Assembly (NCBI GenBank): GCA_038199985.1
Contig: JBBPYK010000062.1
Location: forward strand, 1-64,000
Direction of reading: 5' to 3'
DNA length: 64,000 nucleotides
From: Arthrobacter_J sp038199985
GTDB lineage: Bacteria; Actinomycetota; Actinomycetes; Actinomycetales; Micrococcaceae
How positions within the stretch are numbered: the first letter of the stretch is position 1; every line of letters starts with the position of its first letter. Under the pieces are notes generated by a model, which saw only the letters and a program-made list of their open reading frames with translations, ran no database searches and was not told the DNA's origin. Position numbers and translations under genes: made by a program. Positions 17,301 to 25,700 of the stretch are shown in pieces.

Positions 17301-20300
17301 CCCAGTGGAAAGCTCCGGCTCCACGCTGGCCTTGACACCAGGCAGACTGATGCCCGCACGGGGCGTGCTCTCCACAGCGAGCATGGTCTGGAAGATGGGG
17401 TGCCTTCCTAGCTCGCGAGCCGGATTCACCGCCTCGACAAGACGCTCAAAAGGAACGTCGTCCTTGTCGAATGCGTCCAACACACTCATCCGAGTGCGAT
17501 TGAGCAGTTCCCTGAAGGTCGGGTTGCCGGCGGCATCCAGACGGATGGGCACTGTATTGACAAAAAACCCGATCAATTCGCTCAGCGCAGGATCACGCCG
17601 ACCAGCCGTGGGCGAGCCGAGTACCAAGTCATCGCCAGCACCCATCCGGTTGAGAAAACCGCCCAGTGCCGCATGCAACACCATGAATAGACTGGCATTG
17701 TGTGAGGCCGCCAATGCGGACAACGCAGTGGCCGTGTCCCGGTCGAGGGCAAACGGGTGTTGACCGCCGCGCTGGCGTGATTCGCGCGGACGCGGTGCGT
17801 CGGCGGGAAGAGCCAGCTCCGCCGGGATTCCCGCCAACTCGTCCTGCCACGCAGCTAACCTGGAGTCGAGGCGGGTACCAGGATGATTATCGTCGCTGAC
17901 TGGTTCAGAGATCCCGGCATCGGCAGTCTCAGCCGGGCCACCGCCGTCGAGCATGTCCCGCTGCCAGAGGGTGAAGTCTGCGTATTGGACCTCCAGCGGA
18001 CGCTGAAGGGACCGCTGGGTATTGCTGCACCGACTCGAATAGGCAGTCGAAATATCATGGGCAAGTGGCGCCAGCGAAGCGCCGTCGCTGGCAATATGGT
18101 GCAGCACCAAGTGAAGAATCCACTCATTGGAGTGCAGCTGCGTGAGCGTAGCCCGGAGTGGGAGATCTTCGGTGAGATCAAATCCTCGGCCTGCTTCCTG
18201 GCTCAACACGTTCCGGAGCTCCGCCGCGGACTCCGCCTTCTGGTGTGCCAGTAATCCAGCGGCCTCCGAAGCAGAAAGAATCCGTTGTTCGGGAGTTCCG
18301 CCAGTTGCTGGATAGACGGTGCGCAGTACCTCGTGCCGTGCCACCAGGTCATCAATTGCCGCACCCAACGCATCGGCATTCAGCTCACCGGTCAACCGTA
18401 CTGCCAGCGAAATATTGTAGTCAGAGGCCCCCGTATCCAGCTGATTGAGGAACCAGAGCCGGGATTGCGCGTACGACGTCGGAATGCGTTGGGGGCGCGG
18501 ACCCTGGCGGTCCTGCATCCATTGGTTGAGACTCTGATACCCCTGTTCACCGGTCCCGGCGCCGTCCACTGCTCCCCCGCCATCGTCAGTTGAATCTTCG
18601 GGGTTTTCAGGGACCCCACGTTCGGTAGTCAGCCGGGGAAGAAGGGCCGCCGGCGTCGTCGATTCGAACAGCGCCCGCAACGGCAACTCCACGCCGAACT
18701 GCGCCCGAAGCTTGGAGATCAGGGTGACGGCCAGCAGCGAGTGCCCGCCCAGTTCGAAGAAATCGTCATCCATACCCACGGTGTCCGTTTCCAGAACCGA
18801 GGCGAACAGGTCACAAACAGTGCGCTCGTCATCATCGACTGGGAGACGGGAGGATGTTACCGCCTCCGTTGAAGCGGGCAGGGAGCGCCGGTCCAGCTTC
18901 CCATGTGCGGTCAGTGGAATCTCGTCCAACGCCATGAAGACCGTGGGAATCATGTAGGTGGGCAGGTTCAGAGCCGCGTGCTCGCGCAATTTATCAGCGG
19001 AGGCACTGCCGGTGAAGTAGGCCACGATGCGCGCAGCGGCTGTGGTCTCCACCACCACGGCAGCGCGCCGGACTCCGGCGTGGGCCAGCAACACATTTTC
19101 GATTTCGCCAAGTTCAATCCGGAATCCGCGGACCTTGACCTGATCGTCAGCCCGCGAGACGAATTCCAGTGTGCCCTCCGCCAAGCGACGCACCAGGTCT
19201 CCCGTGCGATACATGCGTGCACCGATGCCAGTTCCGCCGGTGCCATGGCTCCCCGTATCGAATGGATCGGCAACGAACTTCGACGCCGTTTCCCCTGACC
19301 GATTGACGTAGCCCTCGGCCGCTCCTGCCCCCGCCAGATACAGTTCCCCGGTGACGCCATGGGGCACGTGACCCAGGTACTCATCGAGTACATAAGCACG
19401 GATATTACTGACAGGAACGCCGATGTGCGGCCTGGGTCCCTCGATTTTGGCTGTTACAGAGTCCACGGTGAATTCTGTGGGCCCATAGAAGTTGTAGGCG
19501 CTAATGCTACCTTCCGCCGTCAGCGCTGCGAGATCGCGCCACAAGTCATCCGGGACAGCTTCGCCGCCGAGCGCGAGGACCATGGGAACCTCGGACGAAC
19601 GGGACTGCGTAACGTGCTCAAGCAGACCTGAGACCAGCAACTGCCGGACATAGGACGGCGTGGTTTCCAGTACGTCAATGTTCTCCGCGACACAAAACCG
19701 CACCAGTTCCTCGGCGTCTGTCCGGATGCTATCCGCAACCATATGCAGGTGCGCTCCGGCAATCATCCACAGAATGGGATCCCACGCCGCATCGAAACCT
19801 AGTCCCGCAATATGGGCTACAGTGACCGACCGGTCCCCAGCTTGAGCCGCGATCGTTTCAGCAAAAAACGACCGGCGATGGTGGCGGAAAAGATTGGCGA
19901 TGGCCGCATGCCCGATGGCGACACCCTTCGGTTTCCCGGTGGACCCGGAAGTGTAGACCACATAGGCGGTCTCTTCGGGTCCCGGGTTCGGCAGTCCTTC
20001 CACCGCGTGTTCGGTTCGCTCTCCAGCCGCAGAAGCGGATGCGCCTGCAGCAGCCAGATCTGCCGGAGATAGAGTTTCTAGTCCCAGCTGACTGGCTGAT
20101 TCGTTCTCACCTGGTTCAGCCACGAGGACACGGGGCGCACTGTCCTCAAGGATGAGCCCGATGCGCCCAGCGGGGTAGGTCACGTCGATGGGGACATAGA
20201 CGGCCCGGACACGCAGAACCGCAAGCGCAACAGCGACTGCATCCGTGGACCGTTGCAGTGCCACCGCTACACGTTTTCCCGGAGCGACGCCCGCGGCAAT

Positions 20301-23300
20301 CAGTCCCGTTGCGAGGACCTCGACGCGGTGATGGAGTTCGGCAAAGGTGAGGGTCTGTGCCGAAGCGCCAGCTGTTGAAGGCAACGCGCTGAGTGCAGGC
20401 AACGAAGGCGTACGGGCTACGGTGGCGTCGAATTCGGCCACCAGTGTGTCAGCCGGCGTGCTCACCTGCGTGTCGGAGACTTCGGTCAGGCAGGATTGTT
20501 CGCTGATCAGCTGCTTTTCTTCAACGGAGAGAACATCGATGGCCGAAAGGGCTGTGTCGGCATTGGCGGCAAACTGCTCGACCACGCGGATAAAGCGGCC
20601 AACGATGGCTGCGGCCGCGGCGTGGTCGAAAAGTGCCCCGTCAAACCCTAGGGTCCCGCGGATACCGCCTTCCTCCTGCTCGGCGAGATCCAGCAGGAGA
20701 TCGAATTTGGAGCCACCGGAGCCCGGTGGCTGATCCACGCCGACCCTGAGGCCCGCCATATCAAGACGCGCCGGAGCAGTATTTTGCAGAGTTAGCATGA
20801 CCTGAAACAGGGGGTGGCGTTCTTCGCCCCTGGCAGGGTTGAGCTCTTCCACGACGCGTTCGAAGGGGGCATCCTGATTGGCATAGGCGCGCAGATTCGT
20901 GAAGCGGACGCGGTCAATGAGGTCCGCAGCGCTCGGGTTGCCGGAAGTGTCGGTACGTAACACCAAAGTGTTGACGAAGAACCCCACCAGCTCATCCAAG
21001 CTGGTGTTGTTTCGGCCGGCCACGGGTGTTCCGATAGGAATGTCGGACCCCGCGCCGAGTTTACTTAGGAGACCAGCGAAGGCTGCCTGCAGAACCATGA
21101 AGAGGCTGGCGTTGTGCTGCCGGGCGAGTCCTTGCAGGCCTTCGTGTGTTTCCGGCGTGATCTGGAATTCAACGGCGTCGGTGTCGGCGTCGGCGTCGAG
21201 CTCCAGCGCTTGACTGCCGCGGGCCCGGTCAAAGGGGAGCCGCAGGTCTTCGGGGGCGCCGTCGAGCTCTTTCTCCCAGAAGCGAAGCTGGCGCGCGATG
21301 GCGCTTTGCTCATCGTCCTCGGAACCCAGCTCGGAGCGCTGCCAGAGCGTGTAGTCCGCGTACTGCACGGGCAGCGGCGCGAAGTTTGGCTCCGCTCCCT
21401 CGCACCGCGAGCCGTAAGCCATGGACAAGTCCTTGGCGAGTGGCGCCAGCGACCAGCCGTCGGAGGCAATGTGATGCAGGGTGATCAGCAGTACATGGTC
21501 CGAAGAACCCAGTTGAAGCAACGTGGCGCGCAGCGGCGTCTCACGCATGACGTCGAACGCCCGAGAAGCCTCTGCACGGATGGATCCATCGAGCAGTTCC
21601 GGGGTGGTTTGCACTGCAATCAGTTCCACCATGGCCTTATCGGCGTCAAGGATGCGCTGTTCAGGTTCGTCCGCGTTGAGCGGGAATACGGTACGAAGAC
21701 TTTCGTGCCGACCAACGATGTCGTTCAGAGCTTCGCGCAGGGCGCGCACGTTCAACGTCCCCGCGAGCCGGAGGACCAGCGGCATATTGTAGGCAGCAGA
21801 ATCGGGTTGAAACTGATTCAGAAACCAGAGCCTGCGCTGGGCATAGGACAGGGGGATGCTCTCCGGGCGTTCCCGAACAGTCAGTACACCATCCGCTTCC
21901 GCGGAGGTTTCGCCGTCGGCACCCAGGGTCTCGGCAAGGCCGGCCACACTCGGGTTCTCGAAGACCTCGCGCAGCGACGGCGCGGCTCCGAGCCGCTCGC
22001 GAAGGACAGCAACCAGCCGAGTGGCCAGCAATGAATGACCGCCCAGCTCAAAAAAGTCTGAATCGATCCCGACAGAATCAATCTCCAGCACCTCTGCGAA
22101 GGCATCCGCGACCGCCCGTTCACGGTCAGTACGTGGCTGGATTTCCGCCGTCGTCCGCTGAGGCTCGGGGAGCGCCTTCTTATCGAGCTTCCCGTTGGGG
22201 GTCAGCGGGATGAGCGCAATCTGTACCAGGGCGGACGGGATCATGTAATCGGGGAGCGACTGGCGAATGCTGCGGCGGATGGAGGCGGTGTCAAGCTCGG
22301 TGTCCGAGGTGACATACCCCAGCAGATGGTCGAAGCCTGCCCTGTTCGTCGTGGCGATGACGGCGGCGCCGGTTATCGAGTCAGTATTCCGCAGGACCTC
22401 CTCGATCTCAGAAAGCTCGATCCGGAAACCACGGATTTTCACCTGTTCATCGGCCCGCCCCAAGAACCGGATACCGCCGTCGGCCTGACGACGCACCACA
22501 TCTCCGGTCCGGTACATGCGTGAACCATCGGAAGTGTTCGGATCAGCGATGAAGCGTTCGGAATTTAGCTCTGGCATTTCAAGATAGCCACGCGCCAGAT
22601 TGACTCCAGCGACGTAAAGTTCCCCGACGGCGTTGGCCGGGACGTGGTTCAGTCCTGCATCGAGAACATAGTGGCGGCTGTTGGCCACTGACGTACCAAT
22701 GGTGGGGGTGGTATGTGGCTCGATCGCCGCCGTCATGCTGTCAACGGTGGTTTCTGTAGGGCCATAAAAGTTGTAGGCGCTGACCCCTTCCAGCTCGGCT
22801 AGGCTGCTCCACAACCCCTCGTCCACCGCTTCGCCACCGAGTGCGACGACGCTGGGACGGGTAGATTCCTTGAACAGCCCCATCGCCATCAGTGCCTTGG
22901 CGAACGAGGGTGTCGTTTCGATCGAATCTATTTTTACCTCGCGCAGGTACTGCACCAGTGCCTCAGGATCGCGCCGGGTGAGGTTGTCCACCAAATGCAG
23001 TTCATGACCCGCGAAGAGCCATAGCAGCGGATCCCAGGAGGCATCGAAGGACAGTCCCGCGGTATGCGCCACCCGTAGGTTCCGGCCAAGCCGCTCGGCA
23101 GCTGGATCGAAAATGTCACTACGGTGGGACAGGAAGAGGTTCAGCAACGATGCATGCTCAACTCCCACCCCCTTAGGCCGGCCCGTGGACCCAGAGGTGA
23201 AGATAATGTAAGCGAGATCATTCCCGTCGGCCGTCGCGCCCTTGACCCGAAGGGATGATTTACCTGCCAGACCCGAAATCATTAGCGCTGAGTCCAACAC

Positions 23301-25013
23301 CACCTCAGGGGTGTCCATGTCGAGACTGGTTTCCTCGGTGGTGAGGGCCAGAGAGGTCAGGATGAGCCGCGGCGCGGCGTCCTCCACCATGCCCTTGACC
23401 CTGCCAACGGGGTAGTCCGGATCCAGCGGTAGATAAGCTGCTCCAGATTTGAGTAGTGCGACGACGGCGATGGCCAGTTGGATGCTTCGCTCCAGCCGGA
23501 CCGCAACGACTTCACCCCGCTCGACGCCCCTGCTCCGTAGGTAGTGCGCGAGTTGGTTGGCGCGCTGATCCAGTTCACTGAAAGTAAGTACTCCATCCGG
23601 TGCTACGACAGCACGGGCATGCGGAGACTCTTCCGCTCTGGTCTGGAACTCCTCAACCACCGTATGATCCGGCAGCTCGCGCGTTTCCGCCTCGCCCTGA
23701 CGCAGAAGCTGCAGAGCTTCTGCAGGACCAGTCGAAGACAACGCGGCAACGCCCGTGTCATCTGCCGCCGCCAGATCCGCCACCAATAGCGTGAATCGGT
23801 CCAGATGCTCCGCCAGCGTTGGTTGATCGTAGAGTTCCGCGTTTGCTTCGAAGTCGAGGCTCACAGCCCCGTCAACCGTCCCCAAACCACGAATAATCAT
23901 TGAAAGATCGTCGATGGGGCCAGTGGACAAAATGTTCATTGTCCCCTCGGCACCGCCGAATTTGATGTCCTCAATGGCGGGCAGAATATTGATGGACGGA
24001 CCAATGTATTTCGAGTGCGAGTTCAGGGACTCGTACCGGAACCGCTGATGGATAAGGGCGTTGCGCAGGGCCGCCCCGGCAGAGCGGATGACATCCTGGA
24101 TGCTGTCCCCGGGGGCGATCCGCAGTCGGAGCGGCACAATGTTGGACATCATGGACGGCACCGATTTGGCCAGCGCACCGCGGCGTGCGGTCACGGGCAG
24201 GCCAAGAGAAATATCACTTTCCCCGGTCATCTTGTGTAGAAAAACTGCGGCGGTTGCCACCAGGATGGCGGGACCGCTGGCTGCGCTGGCGGATAAACGC
24301 GCAGCGATGTCTTGCGGTACGTCGGTGCCAGCTCGCACCAGGACAGAAGCCGTTCCGTGTGGCTGACCAGCCAGCGCCGGAGCGGACTCAGCGTCGGCAG
24401 TACTCTCCGCCCAGAATTCCTTGTCCGACTGGAAAGCCTTCGATGCGGCGTAGTGCGATTCAGCTGTCAGGAGTTCCTTCAGCGAACCGAAGGGCGACGG
24501 CGACGTTCCGCCATCGTCCTTTTCCAGCAGCTCACTATATAACTGCGCCACCCGTTTAAGGACAAGCACGGCAGAGTATCCATCCAACATCAGGTGATGC
24601 ACCCGCTGATAGAAGAAGTAACGACTGTCCGCTACGCGAATCAGCTGAGTGTGCAGCAGTGCGTCACCCCCGACATCGCGGGCTTCAGCCAGGTCCTGAT
24701 CCATCAGCTCATGTGCATGGACCAACGGATCAGCCGAATTTCGGACGTCCGTGACAACCAGTTCAGTCCGCGAAGTCTCCCAAGCCTGAAACGGCCCTTC
24801 CATGTCCTCCCCGAACCGGACGTTGAGCGCGTCAGCCTCCGAAATAGCCTGACGCAGGGCAACGCCTACTTCTGAAGGCACTATGTCCCCACGCAGGTCC
24901 ACATACTGCCCAATCTGGAACACCGGATTCTCTGGTTCGAGCTTCTGTGCGTACCAGATACCGCGTTGTGCAGCGGTCAGATCTAGGCGGGTGAACTGAT
25001 TTCCCTCGGACAT
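14316..25013 (-). CDS. Trimodular NRPS, C-A-T-C-A-T-C-A-T-TE
   Basis: Non-ribosomal peptide synthetase of 3565 residues. Condensation motifs: HHLMLDGYS near residue 141, HHIASDGWS near 1183, HHIASDGAS near 2308. Carrier serines lie in GGHSLLA/GGHSFLA near 993, 2089 and 3254; the TE motif GFSFGG is near 3391. No epimerase or methyltransferase is seen. The first C domain opens with LTAAQRGIWYAQKLEPENP, very like the EntF/DhbF starter C domains that accept an aryl or acyl group from another protein. Read by hand, the ten pocket residues are D-A-D-E-A-G-F-V-D-K for modules 1 and 2 and D-A-D-E-A-G-L-V-D-K for module 3. The acids at 239, 278 and 331 point to a basic amino acid; the nearest code I know is the Orn code DVGEIGSIDK. 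Product: probably acyl-X-X-X. No starter-unit gene is in the window. Gly- and Ala/Thr-rich linkers flank module 3. Confidence 0.95.
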   Translation of the reverse strand: MSEGNQFTRLDLTAAQRGIWYAQKLEPENPVFQIGQYVDLRGDIVPSEVGVALRQAISEADALNVRFGEDMEGPFQAWETSRTELVVTDVRNSADPLVHAHELMDQDLAEARDVGGDALLHTQLIRVADSRYFFYQRVHHLMLDGYSAVLVLKRVAQLYSELLEKDDGGTSPSPFGSLKELLTAESHYAASKAFQSDKEFWAESTADAESAPALAGQPHGTASVLVRAGTDVPQDIAARLSASAASGPAILVATAAVFLHKMTGESDISLGLPVTARRGALAKSVPSMMSNIVPLRLRIAPGDSIQDVIRSAGAALRNALIHQRFRYESLNSHSKYIGPSINILPAIEDIKFGGAEGTMNILSTGPIDDLSMIIRGLGTVDGAVSLDFEANAELYDQPTLAEHLDRFTLLVADLAAADDTGVAALSSTGPAEALQLLRQGEAETRELPDHTVVEEFQTRAEESPHARAVVAPDGVLTFSELDQRANQLAHYLRSRGVERGEVVAVRLERSIQLAIAVVALLKSGAAYLPLDPDYPVGRVKGMVEDAAPRLILTSLALTTEETSLDMDTPEVVLDSALMISGLAGKSSLRVKGATADGNDLAYIIFTSGSTGRPKGVGVEHASLLNLFLSHRSDIFDPAAERLGRNLRVAHTAGLSFDASWDPLLWLFAGHELHLVDNLTRRDPEALVQYLREVKIDSIETTPSFAKALMAMGLFKESTRPSVVALGGEAVDEGLWSSLAELEGVSAYNFYGPTETTVDSMTAAIEPHTTPTIGTSVANSRHYVLDAGLNHVPANAVGELYVAGVNLARGYLEMPELNSERFIADPNTSDGSRMYRTGDVVRRQADGGIRFLGRADEQVKIRGFRIELSEIEEVLRNTDSITGAAVIATTNRAGFDHLLGYVTSDTELDTASIRRSIRQSLPDYMIPSALVQIALIPLTPNGKLDKKALPEPQRTTAEIQPRTDRERAVADAFAEVLEIDSVGIDSDFFELGGHSLLATRLVAVLRERLGAAPSLREVFENPSVAGLAETLGADGETSAEADGVLTVRERPESIPLSYAQRRLWFLNQFQPDSAAYNMPLVLRLAGTLNVRALREALNDIVGRHESLRTVFPLNADEPEQRILDADKAMVELIAVQTTPELLDGSIRAEASRAFDVMRETPLRATLLQLGSSDHVLLITLHHIASDGWSLAPLAKDLSMAYGSRCEGAEPNFAPLPVQYADYTLWQRSELGSEDDEQSAIARQLRFWEKELDGAPEDLRLPFDRARGSQALELDADADTDAVEFQITPETHEGLQGLARQHNASLFMVLQAAFAGLLSKLGAGSDIPIGTPVAGRNNTSLDELVGFFVNTLVLRTDTSGNPSAADLIDRVRFTNLRAYANQDAPFERVVEELNPARGEERHPLFQVMLTLQNTAPARLDMAGLRVGVDQPPGSGGSKFDLLLDLAEQEEGGIRGTLGFDGALFDHAAAAAIVGRFIRVVEQFAANADTALSAIDVLSVEEKQLISEQSCLTEVSDTQVSTPADTLVAEFDATVARTPSLPALSALPSTAGASAQTLTFAELHHRVEVLATGLIAAGVAPGKRVAVALQRSTDAVAVALAVLRVRAVYVPIDVTYPAGRIGLILEDSAPRVLVAEPGENESASQLGLETLSPADLAAAGASASAAGERTEHAVEGLPNPGPEETAYVVYTSGSTGKPKGVAIGHAAIANLFRHHRRSFFAETIAAQAGDRSVTVAHIAGLGFDAAWDPILWMIAGAHLHMVADSIRTDAEELVRFCVAENIDVLETTPSYVRQLLVSGLLEHVTQSRSSEVPMVLALGGEAVPDDLWRDLAALTAEGSISAYNFYGPTEFTVDSVTAKIEGPRPHIGVPVSNIRAYVLDEYLGHVPHGVTGELYLAGAGAAEGYVNRSGETASKFVADPFDTGSHGTGGTGIGARMYRTGDLVRRLAEGTLEFVSRADDQVKVRGFRIELGEIENVLLAHAGVRRAAVVVETTAAARIVAYFTGSASADKLREHAALNLPTYMIPTVFMALDEIPLTAHGKLDRRSLPASTEAVTSSRLPVDDDERTVCDLFASVLETDTVGMDDDFFELGGHSLLAVTLISKLRAQFGVELPLRALFESTTPAALLPRLTTERGVPENPEDSTDDGGGAVDGAGTGEQGYQSLNQWMQDRQGPRPQRIPTSYAQSRLWFLNQLDTGASDYNISLAVRLTGELNADALGAAIDDLVARHEVLRTVYPATGGTPEQRILSASEAAGLLAHQKAESAAELRNVLSQEAGRGFDLTEDLPLRATLTQLHSNEWILHLVLHHIASDGASLAPLAHDISTAYSSRCSNTQRSLQRPLEVQYADFTLWQRDMLDGGGPAETADAGISEPVSDDNHPGTRLDSRLAAWQDELAGIPAELALPADAPRPRESRQRGGQHPFALDRDTATALSALAASHNASLFMVLHAALGGFLNRMGAGDDLVLGSPTAGRRDPALSELIGFFVNTVPIRLDAAGNPTFRELLNRTRMSVLDAFDKDDVPFERLVEAVNPARELGRHPIFQTMLAVESTPRAGISLPGVKASVEPELSTGEAKFDLSFTFSEQSEGGLSAVLDYNASMFSSETVEALVRRLTLFIGRVIEAPDAALASITMMEPSEAHQLMMSTVGPTAQANAEAESASTQATASTEATGSPANQEPAINILAAFAETVAREPEQRAVVFGAQELTFGQLDAASGRIARKLVGAGIGQEDTVSVYLPRSLHTVTAILGVLKTGAVYNPIDTEYPADRVAAILTDALPVAVLAFADSMDQLEEPRSSAGIDRGVVYCIEEMLGSEDRAIREDGVSNEGPTDDAVAEPVRDVSPEQLAYVMFTSGSTGRPKGVEVSHGSLANLLAAHRSTLFPPLQGADGSNRIRVAHTTGVGFDASWDPILWMVDGHELHIVADEVRRIPQQLAQYFAQQGIGAWETTPSYLRQLLNEPSFSEMIQGRTRSNRMHLALGGEALDADLWSLLRSYDGVRAWNLYGPTEAAVDAIVADLDTAETPELGRPLLNSRAYVLDSHLQHVPAGSAGELYLAGPQLARGYRGRPDLTAERFVADPFTEPGQRMYRTGDLATRHANGRLAFIGRNDDQIKVRGFRVEPGEVERLARSVEGVRDVVVRAVGSTEGPAQLVAYIVPDGGGAGVDPGTLADSVRSAARAGLADYMVPAAVLLIDSVPLTAHGKLDVRALPEASEAVRTTGLAPRTPREGVVAQIFAVVLSLPEVGVDESFFELGGHSFLAQPLISQINAALGSELPVQSLFKSPTVEALVREASKGAAESVADSLGRVLPLRTTGSKAPLFAVHPATGISWGYASMLAGLDPERPLIGLQMPGMIPGENHGVQAETLTELADDYVDQLKTVQPQGPYHLMGFSFGGNLVQRLAARLQERGNEVAFLAILDAFPTHQENNAGIGTGAQLWGNYLQAVGISVPEGEKDTLGDERMLEILRENHNPLGNVSRESVQAMVENFSTLAALIRQAPVEKFSGDLYFFTATQEVPEGTPSAGSWQPFIDGQIINTLVAERHPQMLSEKALQEILPVLAVHLDN

Positions 25014-25070
25014 GATGCCTCTCGCGTTGTTGATACTGCTTGGGAAGATGGCCGAGGGAAACTCAGGGAG

Positions 25071-25322
25071 TTACTGAAACTGTCCGAAGTTGAAGGGACC
25101 CAAGATGAGGTTGAGGAGCGAACCTTCAATAAGCGGGCCTTCCAGGAGTGGCCCGTTAATCAACGTCACATCAGATAGCAAAGAGGTACTAGAGGCCTGT
25201 GGTGATACGTCCGGCGAAGCTGCGTTCGCAGGTGCAGCCGTCATGGCGAAACCGCCAAGGGCCAAAGCCGTACCTGCCGCCATGGCTGAGAGGCGCTGTA
25301 CTGTCGTCCGAGTGTTCTTCAC
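25071..25322 (-). CDS. Small secreted protein preceding the NRPS
   Basis: Product of 83 residues with a clear Sec signal peptide: basic MKNTRTTVQR, hydrophobic AMAAGTALALGGFAM and an ANA-AS cleavage site near residue 34. The mature part (about 49 residues) has no cysteine and is rich in Leu, Gly, Pro and Ile. It carries a short near-repeat (NGPLLEGPLIEGSLL) and ends in FNFGQFQ. No family is recognised. It starts at GTG 25320-25322 with GAGGAG seven bases upstream and ends 57 bases before the NRPS start on the same strand without a visible terminator, so it is probably the first gene of that operon. It might be a surface or self-assembling peptide; this is only a guess from composition. Confidence 0.65.
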   Translation of the reverse strand: MKNTRTTVQRLSAMAAGTALALGGFAMTAAPANAASPDVSPQASSTSLLSDVTLINGPLLEGPLIEGSLLNLILGPFNFGQFQ

Positions 25323-25630
25323 GTTGTGTCTCCTCGTGTCATAAAATCGGTTTCATTCGCCACCTGCGATTCTCCGCCGCAGGTAATTGGCATTGACAAC
25401 GATTCGGTCTCAGTTGCATTTTGGATTGCCGTGTTCGGACTTTATCTGCCAGATCTCAAACATTGTGCTCTGAGGAGGTTGGTCTGCTGCTGAACGTTAG
25501 CCGTGCCTGAACGGATCTCATGAGACCGCTGCAGGTAGGCATCATCAAGATGATCCACCTTGGTGCATCAAGAACGAAGAAATCGTGTCGTTCGGCCACC
25601 AATCGTCGAGAATGTGTTTCGAACGCAAAA
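25323..25630. other. Long leader before the NRPS operon
   Basis: About 300 bases without a recognised gene. It contains a hairpin with arms ACCTGCG/CGCAGGT at about 25361-25383, the repeated leader element near 25550-25605 and a possible 47-codon ORF running from it. No iron (IdeR/DmdR) box was recognised by eye. Confidence 0.4.
25550..25605 (-). repeat. Leader element copy B (pairs with 11402-11456)
   Basis: Second copy of the roughly 55-base element described at 11402-11456, in the same orientation, in the leader of the small secreted protein/NRPS operon. Read in frame from a GTG it encodes HDFFVLDAPRW and continues for a total of about 47 codons to a stop near 25457. Whether that short ORF is translated is unknown. 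Confidence 0.45.
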
Positions 25631-25660
25631 GTGCCCGGATGGATTCCTCCAGCCGGGCAC
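25627..25660 (-). terminator. Terminator of the NlpC/P60 gene
   Basis: Perfect eight-base stem GTGCCCGG/CCGGGCAC with a 14-base loop, followed on the minus strand by TTTT. It lies about 40 bases after the stop codon of the NlpC/P60 gene and separates it from the NRPS operon leader. Confidence 0.75.
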
Positions 25661-25700
25661 TCAGCGTCTACCGACGTCGTGCGTCAGGATCTAAGCGATC

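Noticed and set aside
14316..25013. Catecholate siderophore synthetase call
   Set aside because: The starter C domain is DhbF/EntF-like, but no DHB genes, no iron box and no Ser/Thr/Gly pocket codes were seen, so only a general NRPS call is made.
14316..25013. Long internal similarity within the NRPS as a repeat element
   Set aside because: It reflects homologous modules rather than a mobile or tandem repeat.
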